Under the pieces are notes generated by a model. The model had not been told where the DNA came from. It searched no databases and worked only from the letters and a program-made list of their open reading frames with translations. 64,000 bases of DNA, from positions 1,928,001-1,992,000 of the forward strand of contig JANJXV010000160.1 of the NCBI GenBank assembly GCA_024803745.1. The letters are read 5' to 3'. This stretch comes from Megascapheus bottae (taxonomy: Eukaryota; Chordata; Mammalia; Rodentia; Geomyidae). A program made the position numbers and the translations under genes. This document shows, one piece after another, positions 54,689 to 64,000 of this stretch; the stretch's first letter is position 1, and each line of letters starts with the position of its first letter.

Positions 54689-55128
54689 GGTGGTAAACTT
54701 GGCTTTTCAGGTTTCCTCACACACTGAAGGCAGTCAGAACTAGCTATCTCCCTCCTTGAATAAAGAATGTCCAAGTAAATTATTTAAGATTTCTTCTTTA
54801 TGGAAGATTTTTATTTAAATGATTTACCTAAACAGTATGCACTTGTAGATATTTTATCTTATACACTGGGCTACCATCCAACTCTACTTGATGTTTAGGT
54901 TGAACAATTCTTCTAGCCTCAGCCATCAGAAGTTTGTCCAGTCGACTTCTATATGCTTTTGACCTGCCTAGCCCCCTCAACTCCCCTCAGAGTGGGGACT
55001 GGTCTTTGCTGCTTCTCTATTTTCTGGCATTTTAAGACTCCAGATTTTACCTAAAACCAGGATGCTGACTCTCCAGGAGGGCTTGTTATTACACTGTTAT
55101 TTCTTCAGGGTCCTCTCAACTGACAGAG

Positions 55129-55129
<1 letters not shown>
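54689..55129. other. Unique sequence, nothing recognised
   Basis: No repeat or gene recognised. Confidence 0.4.
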
Positions 55130-55177
<48 letters not shown>

Positions 55178-55183
55178 GCACAC
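55130..55183. repeat. (CA)n microsatellite with GCAC end
   Basis: CA units end in acgcacgcacac. Confidence 0.95.
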
Positions 55184-55307
55184 TTGTCTGTGAACACTTC
55201 TAACTGCAACCTTCATCATCTAGCAAACAATTGCCTGAGTACATTTTCAGTGATAGAAATGTCCATAGCCCAGTTCAGGTCGGTTGAATTAGAATCCATG
55301 TAACTTG

Positions 55308-55362
55308 GAAGTAGAGGTGTGGCCCAAGTGATAGAGATGATTTGGGGATGGACACTGGTCAG
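55308..55362 (+). mobile_element. Geo right-half scrap (weak)
   Basis: 'ggaagtagaggtgtggccc' then 'aagtgatagagatg' resembles the start of the Geo right half ('aagtggtgctgtggctcaagtggtag'). Nothing else of the SINE remains. Confidence 0.35.
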
Positions 55363-55696
55363 TAGGGGGGAAAAAAGTCCAGATAACTAGAGGGCTTGGA
55401 TTTTTTCAGCCACTGGGCCTCCAGGGAAGTGAAGGAGTCTGGAGGTTGAATTCAATCGACTGGCCATTGATTTGATTGGTGGGTCAATGGTGATTGTAAT
55501 GAAACCTTCATAAACAGGGACCTCACTGATTGGAAGACATATCAATGGGTGGCAAGTTGGCCTGCCCCACGAGGACAGGCACTCCCACACTTGGGGCACT
55601 CCCCAACCTTTGTACCCTACTCTCCTCTGGTTGTGTGTGTCCTATATAGTAAGGACATGACATTAAATTAACCACAGGACTTGGCTAAGTTCTGCC

Positions 55697-55802
55697 AAGT
55701 CCTTCTAACAGACCACTACACGTGAAGAGAGTGCAGGAATCCCCCCAAAAAGTCCTTCTAACAGACTACCACATAGGAAGAGAGTGCAGGAATCCCCCCA
55801 AA
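55697..55802 (+). repeat. 53-base tandem duplication
   Basis: 'aagtccttctaacagac' starts at 55697 and at 55750. Both copies end 'gtgcaggaatcccccc'. A few differences (cgtgaag against taggaag) show that it is not new. Confidence 0.9.
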
Positions 55803-56011
55803 GGATCATCAACTAGACACAAGTGCCAGGGTGCTAGGGGATCCTATTACTGAGTAGAATCTGAGGTCAGGGAAGAACTGGGGTGGGGCAAGGTTCCTTA
55901 TTAACTTATAGACCAGCTGCTAACTTCAAGTACTTAACATCAGCACTGAAAGGCTGGAAGGATACAGGTGAAGGTTGTAGAGACAAAAAAAAGAGCATCT
56001 GACTTGTGTGT
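55803..56011. other. Short unique stretch
   Basis: No feature recognised. Confidence 0.4.
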
Positions 56012-56250
56012 AAAATTACCAGCACAGGCCGGGAGTTTGGCCTAGTGGTGAAAGTGCTTGCCTAGCATGCATGAAGACCCGGGTTCGATTCCTTGGTACC
56101 ACATACATAGAAAAAAGCCGGAAGTGGTGCTGAGGCTCAAGTGGTAGAGCTCCAGCCTTGAGAAAGTCCAAGGACAGTGCTCAGGCCCTGAGCTCAAGCC
56201 CATGACTGGCAAAAAAAACCAAAAACAAACAAAAAAAAATTACCAGCACA
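56012..56250 (+). mobile_element. IDL-Geo dimeric SINE, young, with perfect target duplication
   Basis: The element is about 56027-56235. Box A TGGCCTAGTGG is at 56038-56048 and box B GGTTCGATTCC at 56082-56092, both matching RNA polymerase III consensus. The right half has 'ttgagaaagtccaagga'. The A-rich tail contains CAAAAAC units. The 15-base duplication AAAATTACCAGCACA lies at 56012-56026 and 56236-56250. Its left half reads 'gtggtgaaagtgc', the 'aaagtgc' subfamily. It is one of the two best-preserved copies and could be transcribed. Confidence 0.95.
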
Positions 56251-56779
56251 ATCCTTCAGAGACCAAACTTGAGTGGTTTCCATGTAAATATTTGGATTCA
56301 TATTCAGAGTGGGATGTATGCCAACAGGGGAAAAAAAACTTCAGTTATTTCTATTAATCTTTATGTTAATAACGGTGTTGTTATTTTTAGTTTTAAATTG
56401 TCCCTTCACACATATAAATAGATATCACACACATACAAGGCTTGTGTCACGTTGTACCTAAGTGAAAACACAAGCAAATAGAAAATCAAAACACATTTTT
56501 TTAAGGAGTAACTTTTATCTGAACCAAGAATATATCGGCCTGGATCCAGGACTTATGTTCTTTTTACTAAAACAGTGTGTGTTTCCAAACATTGACTATT
56601 AGTGTCCCAGCCCATTCGTAATGAATTGTTTCTATATGCAATTCCCTATGAAAAGTAAGTATGGCTACTTGGGAAGTGCTGGATTTTAGGGCTCATTAGG
56701 AGATGTGCAAGAGAAACTACAGGCACTTTTTTGTATCTTGAAAGCAGGGAGCTTTAAAAAAAATCAGAGGTTATAAGCT
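56251..56779. other. Unique sequence, nothing recognised
   Basis: AT-rich unique sequence without a recognised feature. Confidence 0.4.
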
Positions 56780-56915
56780 AGGGATTTAGTTTGCCTACCA
56801 CATGAAAGCCTTCCTCAATGCAGGATGTTTACCTAACATGTGTGAGACCTGAGATCCTCTCATCTCAGCCTTCTGAGTAGCTAGGGTTACAGGTATGAGC
56901 CACCGGCACCCAGCA
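56780..56915 (-). mobile_element. 7SL/B1-like head fragment, antisense, beside an ID-like scrap
   Basis: 56850-56915 ('catctcagccttctgagtag', 'gtatgagccaccggcaccc') is a reversed head. Left of it, 'ataagctagggatttag' and 'ttacctaacatgtgtgag' look like decayed ID sequence on the plus strand. Confidence 0.55.
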
Positions 56916-57123
56916 TCAAATGTTTTTGTTTTTTGTTTTGCCAGACCTAGGGCTTGAATTCAGGGCCTGAGCATTGTCCTTGGGCATTCCTCAAGGCTAG
57001 AGCTCTACCACTTGAGCACAGCACAGCTGTTTTCCATATATGTGATACTGAGGAATCGAACCTGGGTCTTCATGAATGCTAGGCAAGCACTCTACCATGC
57101 TACTAGCCTCTCAAATGGTTTTT
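56916..57123 (-). mobile_element. IDL-Geo dimeric SINE, antisense, with target duplication
   Basis: The element is about 56929-57110: 'gccagacctagggcttgaa', 'ctcaaggctagagctctacc', 'gaggaatcgaacctgggtc' and 'gctaggcaagcactctacc'. Duplications TCAAATGTTTTTG (56916) and TCAAATGGTTTTT (57111) differ slightly. It has the 'gcactctacca' (tagagtgc) subfamily state. Confidence 0.88.
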
Positions 57124-57754
57124 AATAGGAGAACACCTATGAATAAATAACTTGAAATGTGCATCCTTTGGTAATCACTATTTTCAACCACAAGAAGACA
57201 AGTAATGCCTCTGGCTGTATGTAAAGGACACATATAGTTTGAAATAAAGGGCACAGAGTATGATGTTGGGAAGAAATATGATTATCATCAGTCAAATCCA
57301 GAATATGGGGCATCTGTAAGACAAATAAGCATGTAGAGAAAAGGATATTCGCTATTGTAACTGATGGTCCTAAACCATTACTATAGTTACAATGTAAGGA
57401 ATTTGAATCTTGCTCTGAAAAAAAAGCCATAACTATATTTCTAAGGCAAATATAGAATGTTGAACACTCACTAAGCAACAGATGAGACATAAGAAATTAT
57501 TGTCAAATGTCGATGTGGCCTTTAAATGTCTTTATCTGTTATTGATGCATACTAATGTACTTGTGAGTAAAATGCTAGAATATCTTATTTGCTTTAAATT
57601 ATTATAGAAATAAAAGCTTGGGAGAAGATCTGGACCCAGACCTGTAAATGTTAATGACTGTGGAAGCCACGGGATTAGTGCCTGGAAGTTTATTATATAA
57701 TTGTCCTACTTTTTGTACACGTTGGAAATTTTCCTATGAAATACTTTAAAAATT
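57124..57754. other. Unique sequence, nothing recognised
   Basis: AT-rich unique sequence. A 117-codon minus frame (57137-57490) carries no known motif. Confidence 0.4.
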
Positions 57755-57962
57755 AAAAAGCAGGGCCGGGAGTTTGGCCTAGTGGTTAAAGTGCTTGCCT
57801 AGCATGCATGAAGACCCGGGTTCGATTCCTCAGTACCACATACATAGAAAAAAGCCGGAAATGGTGCTGAGGCTCAAGTGGTAGAGCTCTAGCCTTGAGA
57901 AAATCCAAGGACAGTGCTCAGGCCCTGAGCTCAAACCCAGGGCTGGCAAAAAAAAAAGCCAG
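57755..57962 (+). mobile_element. IDL-Geo dimeric SINE, young
   Basis: The element is about 57764-57952. Box A TGGCCTAGTGG is at 57775-57785 and box B GGTTCGATTCC at 57819-57829. Left half 'gtggttaaagtgc'; right half 'ttgagaaaatccaagga'. It sits at the start of the next SINE and shares its 'aaaaagcagg/aaaagccagg' bases, which is the likely target duplication. Confidence 0.93.
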
Positions 57963-58187
57963 GTACCAGTGGTTCATATCTGTCATCCTAGCTACTCAGG
58001 AAGATAAAATCTGAGGATCACAGTTCAAAGCCAGCCCAGACAGAAATGGCCCAGACAGAAACGTCCTCAAGACTCTCATCTTCAATTAATTACAGAAAAA
58101 GCCACAAGTGGTGCTGTAGCTCAAGTGGTAGAGTGCCAGCCTTGCATGAAAGGAGCTAAGGGACAACACCTAGGTCCAGGACTAGCA
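57959..58187 (+). mobile_element. 7SL/B1-headed Geo SINE
   Basis: The head 'ccaggtaccagtggttcat', 'cctagctactcaggaagata' and 'gttcaaagccagcccagac' precede a small tandem repeat of 'cccagacagaaa' (58036 and 58051). The right half 'gtagctcaagtggtagagtg' ends near 'tccaggactagc'. Confidence 0.87.
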
Positions 58188-58869
58188 AAGTAGCTATTCA
58201 GAGGCAGAATGAATGAACTCCCACTGAGCTGTGTCCTGTGTTGGGTCTGATGCTAGGATGAGACATACAAAGATACACAATGCATTCATGTCCACTCGAT
58301 CGTATTACATGTGTTTCAGTTCATAAGTCTGAGAGGCCTCTTAGGAGATTCCCATGTTGGGGACCATCCGTGACAGAACCTGCAGGGAGGACTTCTGCAA
58401 ATTGTTCATTCTGTCATCTCGTTTAACCACTGTCCTGCCCATCATCCAAGAATCTGAGCCGTTTCTCCTACCATCCTGGGACACCTAGTCTGAAATCCCA
58501 AAGGAAGACAAGGCCCTGGAGCTCAACCATGGGCCCCAATCCAGCACCCCACTCCCCACCCCCAGGCCAGGCATCACCACTTCCCAGCCCATCGCCTACA
58601 GGAGGAGCAGTTCCTTCAAAGGACATCTGGAGGTCATGTGGCTGCAGTGCCCACTGCGGCTATTGAATTCTGAAGTGGAATGAAAAAGCCATCAACATTG
58701 CTTCTCGGTTCATCAGACTGGAAAGCGACGCCCTGCCATTAGAGACTAAAGTCAAAGACTCACGAGGCGCTGAGTTACGCAGTGTGCACGACCATACATA
58801 CTTGGCAATCTCTCATTTAGGGCTCACTGAAACAGCATTAACTTTCATTTTTCAGGTTATAAGGGGGGG
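58188..58869. other. Unique sequence, nothing recognised
   Basis: GC-moderate, single-copy. No gene or repeat recognised. The C-rich patch at 58540-58570 is notable only for composition. Confidence 0.4.
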
Positions 58870-58965
58870 TAGGGAGAGAGAGGGAGAGGGAGAGAGAGAG
58901 AGAAAGACAGACAGAGACAGAGACAGACAGACAGAGAGAGAGAGAGAGAGAGAGACAGAGGAGAT
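58870..58965. repeat. (AG)n/(GACA)n polypurine-rich array
   Basis: ggga and aga units, then gacagaga and pure (AG)n. Confidence 0.95.
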
Positions 58966-59889
58966 GTAACTTACCCAAGATCAAACACCATTTAGGATTT
59001 TTTTATTCATTAATTGAGTTTAAAACAATGTAGGAGTTACACAAAGCACACACCTGCCGGCTAGTTGAAACTGCTGACTACTAGTGTGAGGCCTTTCTTC
59101 TATGCCATGCTAGTGCACCAGTTGCCTCAGATTAAAGCCTTTCTCTCAGATCACTACAATTGCACGTTCTAGAGCCTTGGGCTCTAGAACAAGGAACCCA
59201 GGCATCTCGGTTCTGTCTTTCATACGGTGTGGAGTAGCCAACTTAATGGTGGAAACGTACATTCCTTGGGTAAGTACTGTATGCATCAATGCACACACTC
59301 ATGTCATGTATGTAAGTGTAGACAGAGATGGATGAATAGATCATGACAGGTGCATGGATGGTGTATGCGTTGTGTATGTTTGTACCTAGCTATTTGTAAA
59401 TACATGTAACAAGTTGAGAAAAGCATCACCAAGCCAATACAGCTTTTTTTCTACCTTAGGAAGGGGAAAAAAAAGTCAAACACTACCAGAAGTTAGAAGA
59501 CATATACTAATGTTTCTTTTAAATAAGCTTCCAAAAATACAAACAAAACAGATGGCATAATTTAAATATGTATATATATATATATATATATCATGTGTAA
59601 CATCCGTGTACCAATAGCAGTTAATAATCATTAAGCACAAATTCTGTACCCAGGGATTCTTCTCCATGTTTAATTAAGTTTAATTCTCTGCTCGCTACAC
59701 CCCTGCAGGCACATTCTCCTAACACCACCTTTGAACAGCAGACAGGAAAGGGGCATAGTTTTTAGGCAGCTGCCCTCATCTCACAAAGCACAAATAAATG
59801 TCCCACCACCTCTGACCCCCACTCCTCTTCCCCAAACAAGCACTGAGGCCATTTTCTTTTCTGTTTTCTAACAGCATTCTGTGCATAAC
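58966..59889. other. Unique sequence with a (TA)n run
   Basis: A pure (TA)n run of about 12 units lies at 59568-59592. No gene recognised. Confidence 0.45.
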
Positions 59890-60060
59890 CAAGCGTGGTT
59901 TTAAATGAGAAAAAAAATTGTATAGAAAGGTATACAGCATAATAAACCCAACACCTACATATCCACCCTCTGCAATTAAAAGTTAATGTTTATTTACATC
60001 CGTTAGGGTGTATTTAACATCTAGAATAACACTCAGTAACACTGGAATTTTCCTCGTTGC
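59890..60060. mobile_element. Possible old L1 3' region (weak)
   Basis: 'gcataataaacccaacacct' and 'atatccaccctctgcaatta' followed by 'aagttaatgtttatttaca' resembles the 3' region of old L1M elements. I cannot fix its orientation or ends. Confidence 0.3.
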
Positions 60061-60359
60061 CTCTCCCAAGTTCACTCAGGCTTTATAGACAGCTTGCTCT
60101 TTATCAGCTGAGCAATCTTCTTATTCATGTGTTTGCTGGAGAGATTACTAAAGCCATGTGTAAATACCATAAACAACATGCAACAACATATAGAACTGTG
60201 GTATAGTTTCATCTATTCCCTGCAGCATTTGTTTATCCTTGACATTATTTTCAAAGACCCATTTGGGCTGGCACATACCCATTCATCCATTATCATAGCT
60301 CTATGACACAGAATCATGTTCATGTAAATTTTTGTCAATATAAACTCATTTATTGGTCA

Positions 60360-60494
60360 GAGTATGGATTAATATATACTAGTATGTAATGTATTGATAT
60401 ATAATGTACTAATATATAGCTAGCATGTTTAATATATTTGTAATATACACTCTTATTATAGTATATTATATTATTAGAAAATATGTTTATAGAT
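60360..60494. repeat. AT-rich tract, left part
   Basis: tatatacta, atatataatg and similar units. The AT-rich block is interrupted by a SINE and resumes at 60680. Confidence 0.75.
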
Positions 60495-60687
60495 TATATT
60501 TATTTTTTTCCCCAATCTTGGGGCTTAAACTCAGGGCCTGAGCACTGTCCTTGGGCTTTACTCAAGGCTAGTTTTCTACCACTTCCAGCTTTCCTGTGTA
60601 TGTGATATGGAAGAATAGAGCCCAGGTCTTTGTGCATTCTAGGCAAGTACTTTACCACTGAGTCAAACTCCCAGCCCCTATATTTAT
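60495..60687 (-). mobile_element. IDL-Geo dimeric SINE, antisense, with internal deletion
   Basis: The element is about 60504-60678. 'cttggggcttaaactcaggg', 'actcaaggctagttttctac' and 'gcattctaggcaagtacttt' are present, but the stretch between 'ctaccact' and 'tccagctt' lacks about 10 bases found in other copies. TATATTTAT flanks it, though in AT-rich DNA this is weak proof. Confidence 0.8.
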
Positions 60688-60900
60688 AAATGTATTATAT
60701 TATATACTTACAACACATTATAAAAACATTTAGAATATGGTATAATTATATTATTAAATATAATATATAGTAGTATAGTATATATAGTATATAAATAGTA
60801 TAGTGTATATTACTGGATTGTATATGCTGTAATATATACACTAAATATATTATATATAAATGCATGTACTGTGTATAGATTATACTTCTGTAGACAGATT
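60688..60900. repeat. AT-rich tract, right part
   Basis: tatata, tagtata and aatatat units over about 210 bases, with many overlapping small palindromes. Confidence 0.75.
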
Positions 60901-61389
60901 TATAGATTTATATCTGTAGATTAGTAAATACATTAATTGATTAACATATTAATACATACATCTAGACCCTAATAGATTAATTTGGTTGATTACTACATTT
61001 TAAATTTGAAGTTCATATAACATAAAATATACCATTACATCAACTTTGTAGGATATGTTTTTCAAAAGAACTAATTTCAAAGTAAATTGAGGATTCCCTA
61101 ACTTAAATATGCCAAAACCAGTAAGGGAGACAGCACTCTCCAGACATGCCTGTCCTTTCAAGTTATATTTCCCAAACCACCTAAACTCAAACGGCTCACA
61201 GCCACCTCCATTCAGTTTAGGCTTCATTCTTCTGGAGTTGCTAACTGCCCATCTACATTAGCAAACTCAAAGTGGATCCAGCAATCTAGATTGGCTTCTC
61301 TGGACAAAGAGCAATCTATCTTCATTTGTCCTTGAACAAAATGCCATACGGTGAAAAGTAACAAACATCTCTCTCTTACATTCAGAGGA
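60901..61389. other. AT-rich unique sequence
   Basis: 61004-61035 ('catataacataaaatatacc') recalls an old L1 3' end, but is too short to call. No gene recognised. Confidence 0.35.
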
Positions 61390-61960
61390 GCTGAAAGTCT
61401 GGCACCCAGGTTATCCAGCTTGGCTGCCCTCTGGTGAGAGCTCTTTCTGTATGGAGTCCTTGGTGCTTTCTCGTTATCTCTTTCTTCACAGGTAGAGGAA
61501 AGGGGAAGTCTAATCTCCCTTTCTCTTTTTACAGGTCACTGATCTGTCAGGAGGGTCCCCACCCTTGTAATTTCATTATCCTGTCATGACTCCAGCAAAG
61601 TCTGATCTCTCAACACCACCACACAGTGGGTTAGTGTTTCGATATATTAATAGGTGGTGCAGGGGAGGGAAATCATTGGGTCTCCCCGAGGCCGAGCCGA
61701 GCCTGGGTGTAAATACACGGCCCATTTGTGCAGTGGGTGCAAAATACGGCGATGAGCTAAATGTCCCCACCCAGTGTCCAGATTCTGGCCCTGGTCTCAG
61801 GTGCGGGTACAGAGCAGTCAAGACATGGCTGCCTGCCTCCTGCTCCAGAAGTGAGGCAAACATTTGCTGCTGGGATGGAAAGGCCTGCTTCTCTGTTTTG
61901 TCTGTGAAAACTGCCTCTCATAAATAAGAGATCAAACCAGGAACGCATATCAAAGCAGAT
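61390..61960. promoter_or_regulatory. CpG-containing unique block, candidate regulatory element
   Basis: The only extended stretch here with clustered CpGs: about seven between 61685 and 61752 ('ccccgaggccgagccgag', 'acacggccc', 'atacggcgatg'). It is repeat-free, with a CTCF-like motif at its left end (61424). Overlapping frames of 113 codons (plus, 61586-61927) and 95 codons (minus, 61576-61863) cover the CpG part. Neither matches a known family, and long frames are expected in stop-poor GC-rich DNA. An unrecognised exon or weak promoter remains possible. Confidence 0.35.
61424..61437 (-). promoter_or_regulatory. Strong CTCF-like binding motif
   Basis: On the minus strand TCACCAGAGGGCAG matches CCASYAGRKGGCRS at 13 of 14 positions (the first base differs). 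It points left, toward the plus-strand motifs at 41288 and 13030. This is the orientation expected of convergent loop anchors. Confidence 0.55.
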
Positions 61961-62224
61961 GCAGCCAGAGCCGGGCTAGCCAGGAAGGAAGACAGAGAAT
62001 TATAAAATGAGTCTACAGCCCTTGAGCTGAGCATGACAAGGAAGGAAGAAGCAAAATCACCCCAGAACCTGAGGAATGTGCTACCCAGAGACTGTTCCAC
62101 TACTAACAGGAATGGATCACCCAACTAATTCATCTGTCTAACCACCCAACGTGGAAAACTGCACCTCTTAGGACACAGAGACCCTGGGAATGGATCAGTT
62201 GTATAACCAAACCACCTGGCTACC
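61961..62224. other. Unique sequence, nothing recognised
   Basis: No feature recognised. Confidence 0.4.
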
Positions 62225-62377
62225 TTCCCACTCAGCCATGTCAGCAATTTAAGTGTTCAGATCAGTAGAGACCGGAGTTGGAATCCCATTTCCATCATTT
62301 ACACATTAAAATCACTTCTGGGTTAGGAACTTGAGCCCCACCAATCTACTTTCCAGACCTGTAAAACTGGGATAACG
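62225..62377 (+). mobile_element. MIR
   Basis: 'gaccggagttggaatccca', 'ttctgggttaggaacttgag' and 'agacctgtaaaactgggat' follow the forward order of MIR. A Geo-type SINE interrupts its 3' part. Confidence 0.7.
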
Positions 62378-62602
62378 GATTGGGTGCTGATGGGCTCGTG
62401 CCAGTCCTCCTAGCTACTCAGGAGGCTGAGATCTGAGGATCACAGTTCAAAGCCAGCCCAGAAAGGAATATCCCTGAGATTCACCAATTAACTACTGCCC
62501 CCTCTAAAAGACCAAAAGGAGCGCTGTGGCTCAGTTGACATTGATGCTAGCCTTGAGCAAAAAAAGCTCAGGGACAGCACCCAGGCCCTGAGCTCGAGTG
62601 GT
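62378..62602 (+). mobile_element. 7SL/B1-headed Geo SINE
   Basis: 'gatgggctcgtgccagtcc', 'gctactcaggaggctgagat' (head), 'gagcgctgtggctcagttg' and 'cttgagcaaaaaaagctcag' (right half). The right half retains the older 'ttgagcaaaaa' state. Confidence 0.85.
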
Positions 62603-63034
62603 GGCATGCACTCACAGGCATACCGGTTTCCTCTGAGTCACGAGACACCTGAGTAGTGAGGTTGACCACACTTGAGGGCCCATGGCTTCAGAGATACCTG
62701 CCAACATTTCCTATCCCAGGCCTCACAGAGCTGCAGTGAGGAGGAAAAGCTACATGCTGGGAAATGACCCCCTGGCCTACAGGATATGGTGGGCTCCCTT
62801 GGCTTTGCCCTAAGACAGAAAAGGCTCACAAGGCCTTCTTCACCCAAAGCCCTCAGGTCCCATCTGGATCTTAGGAGAACTGATAGAAATCCTGAGCATT
62901 CATTCCTGTGGAAGAGCTCTTTCTCTCCTGCATCTAAGCGCAAGACAGCTCTAAGCTGACCTTGGAGTCCCTGGAGTCTAGGACAGCTTCAAAACAGTAC
63001 ATAGAAGAAAGCATGCCCGTTAGGGACCCGCCAT
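62603..63034. other. Unique sequence, nothing recognised
   Basis: A 101-codon minus frame (62638-62943) has no known motif. No repeat recognised. Confidence 0.4.
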
Positions 63035-63150
63035 TCTGGGTTGGAAAACTGGCTCCATCAGTTGGCCACTTGTTCATGTTACTGAACCCCCAGATTCTCA
63101 TCAGTAATGAAAATGATGATCCATTGTTTTAAAGCAGACTGTCCGAAACA
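63035..63150 (+). mobile_element. Possible MIR
   Basis: 'gggttggaaaactggctcc', 'ttgttcatgttactgaaccc' and 'agattctcatcagtaatga' parallel forward MIR with heavy change. Confidence 0.45.
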
Positions 63151-63332
63151 TCTAAGTGAGAAATGGGAAAAGTGAATTTCCTGCACTCAACTGGGGAGAA
63201 TGCTATGCATGATGAACCTACCAACAGTCGTTGTGATAAAACTGTGGATGAACATTTGCTAACTGTGTTGACTGCTGTTGGCGTCCCCTGCACCCCTGAC
63301 TATCAACCCATTTTATCTTCTAAAGAACCCTG
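63151..63332. other. Short unique stretch
   Basis: No feature recognised. Confidence 0.4.
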
Positions 63333-63545
63333 AGAGAAACCGATAGCTCTCATCCCAGCCACTCAGGAGGCTGGGGTCTGAGGATCATGGTTCAAAGCCA
63401 GCCCAGGTAGGAAAGTCTGTGAGACTCTTATCTCCAATTAGCCATAATAAGAAAAAAAAAGCCAGAAGAGGAGATGTGGCTCAAGTGCTAGCCTTGAGTA
63501 AAAAAGCTCAAGGACAGCACCCAAACCGTGAGTTCAAGCCCAGGA
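63333..63545 (+). mobile_element. 7SL/B1-headed Geo SINE
   Basis: 'ccactcaggaggctggggtc' (head), 'agactcttatctccaatta' (linker), 'gatgtggctcaagtgctagc' and 'gagttcaagcccagga' (right half). The tail is CA-rich (63544-63559), then turns into a polypurine array. Confidence 0.87.
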
Positions 63546-63557
63546 CACACACACACA

Positions 63558-63742
63558 CAGAGGAGGGGGGGAGAGGGAGGAGAGGGAGGAGAAGGGGGAG
63601 GGAGGGGGAGGGAGGGAGAAGGAGGGAGAAGGAGGGAGAGGGAGGGAGAGGGAGGGAGAGGGAGGGTGGAGGGGGGAGGGAGAGAGGGAGAGAGGGAGAG
63701 AGGGAGAGAGGAAGAGGGAGAGGGAGAGAGGGAGAGAGAGAA
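63558..63742. repeat. (GGGA)n/(AG)n polypurine array
   Basis: About 185 bases of ggga, gaga and agg units directly after a SINE tail. It is triplex- and G-quadruplex-capable. Frames of 82-116 codons here are repeat translations. Confidence 0.95.
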
Positions 63743-63757
63743 GCACAGCAGAGGCAG

Positions 63758-64000
63758 TGTGATGGTTAGTCTTGAATGGCATCCTGATTGGCTTGGGGGA
63801 AACCTGGGAAGTTAGGAAAGGCCACCTTGGGGTGTGTCTGAGTCCTTTCCTGAGAGCAATAACTGAAGGGAAGACCCAATGAAGGGGTAGAAATCTCTCT
63901 GAAAGTGAGCAGAATCCTCCCAGGGCCTAATCAGGGTAAGAGTAAAAAGGGAAAGGAAGCCACCTCAAGCAAACTTTCTCCTTCTCCCTCCCTTCTCTTC
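63758..64000 (+). mobile_element. Start of an ERVL/MaLR-type LTR, cut by the window end
   Basis: It begins TGTGATGGTTAGTCTTGAAT at 63758 and continues 'ttggggtgtgtctgagtcc', 'aactgaagggaagaccca' and 'gggtaagagtaaaaaggg'. TGTGATGGTTA is the typical start of ERVL-type (MLT2-like) and related rodent LTRs. Whether a provirus or a solo LTR follows is outside the window. Confidence 0.6.

Noticed and set aside
56027..56100. tRNA-like sequence with box A and box B
   Set aside because: It is the left half of an IDL-Geo SINE flanked by target duplications, not a functional tRNA gene. The same holds for the copies at 28326, 38695 and 57764.

Overview
This window looks like non-coding nuclear DNA from a rodent of the superfamily Geomyoidea (pocket mice, kangaroo rats, pocket gophers). 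The assignment rests on repeats. About ten copies are present of a dimeric SINE that has a tRNA-like left half with A and B boxes and a distinctive right half. That structure matches the IDL-Geo SINE, which is known only from Geomyoidea. A second abundant SINE joins a 7SL/B1-like left half to the same type of right half. Plain ID elements, B1 fragments, MIR, L1 and ERVL-type LTRs are also present. I cannot resolve genus or species.

I find no protein-coding gene, exon, functional tRNA or rRNA. Every open frame over 60 codons is either inside a repeat or is unrecognisable. The longest (183 codons, 24246-24797 minus) is about what chance allows in 64 kb read in six frames. The window is intergenic, or lies inside a very long intron.

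Layout. 1-6000: mostly unique sequence with a few old SINEs, one ID element and a candidate regulatory block at 2270-2600. 6000-20000: a three-level SINE nest (6248-6865), two antisense IDL-Geo copies, MIRs, an antisense ERVL LTR (14180-14657) and a short L1 insertion with a perfect target duplication (19736-19956). 20000-30000: polypurine arrays, unique sequence, a possible solo LTR (27543-28091) between AT-rich arrays, and a well-preserved IDL-Geo. 30000-41000: AT-rich blocks, a run of SINEs, and long unique stretches. 41000-51000: a CTCF-like site (41288), long GGGA, TC and GGCA arrays, old fused B1-ID SINEs, and a 1-kb L1 3' end with ORF2 remains (49555-50583). 51000-64000: dense SINEs, a young ID element (54567-54688), AT-rich blocks around 60.4-60.9 kb, a CpG-containing unique block (61390-61960), and the start of a second ERVL-like LTR cut by the window end.

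No new gene system is visible. The points worth a second look are the exchange of one right-half module between two unrelated SINE heads, subfamily structure in IDL-Geo, CA-rich tails on the 7SL-headed SINE that appear to seed microsatellites, three strong CTCF-like motifs with a convergent pair 20 kb apart, and several homeobox-motif-rich unique blocks that may be enhancers.
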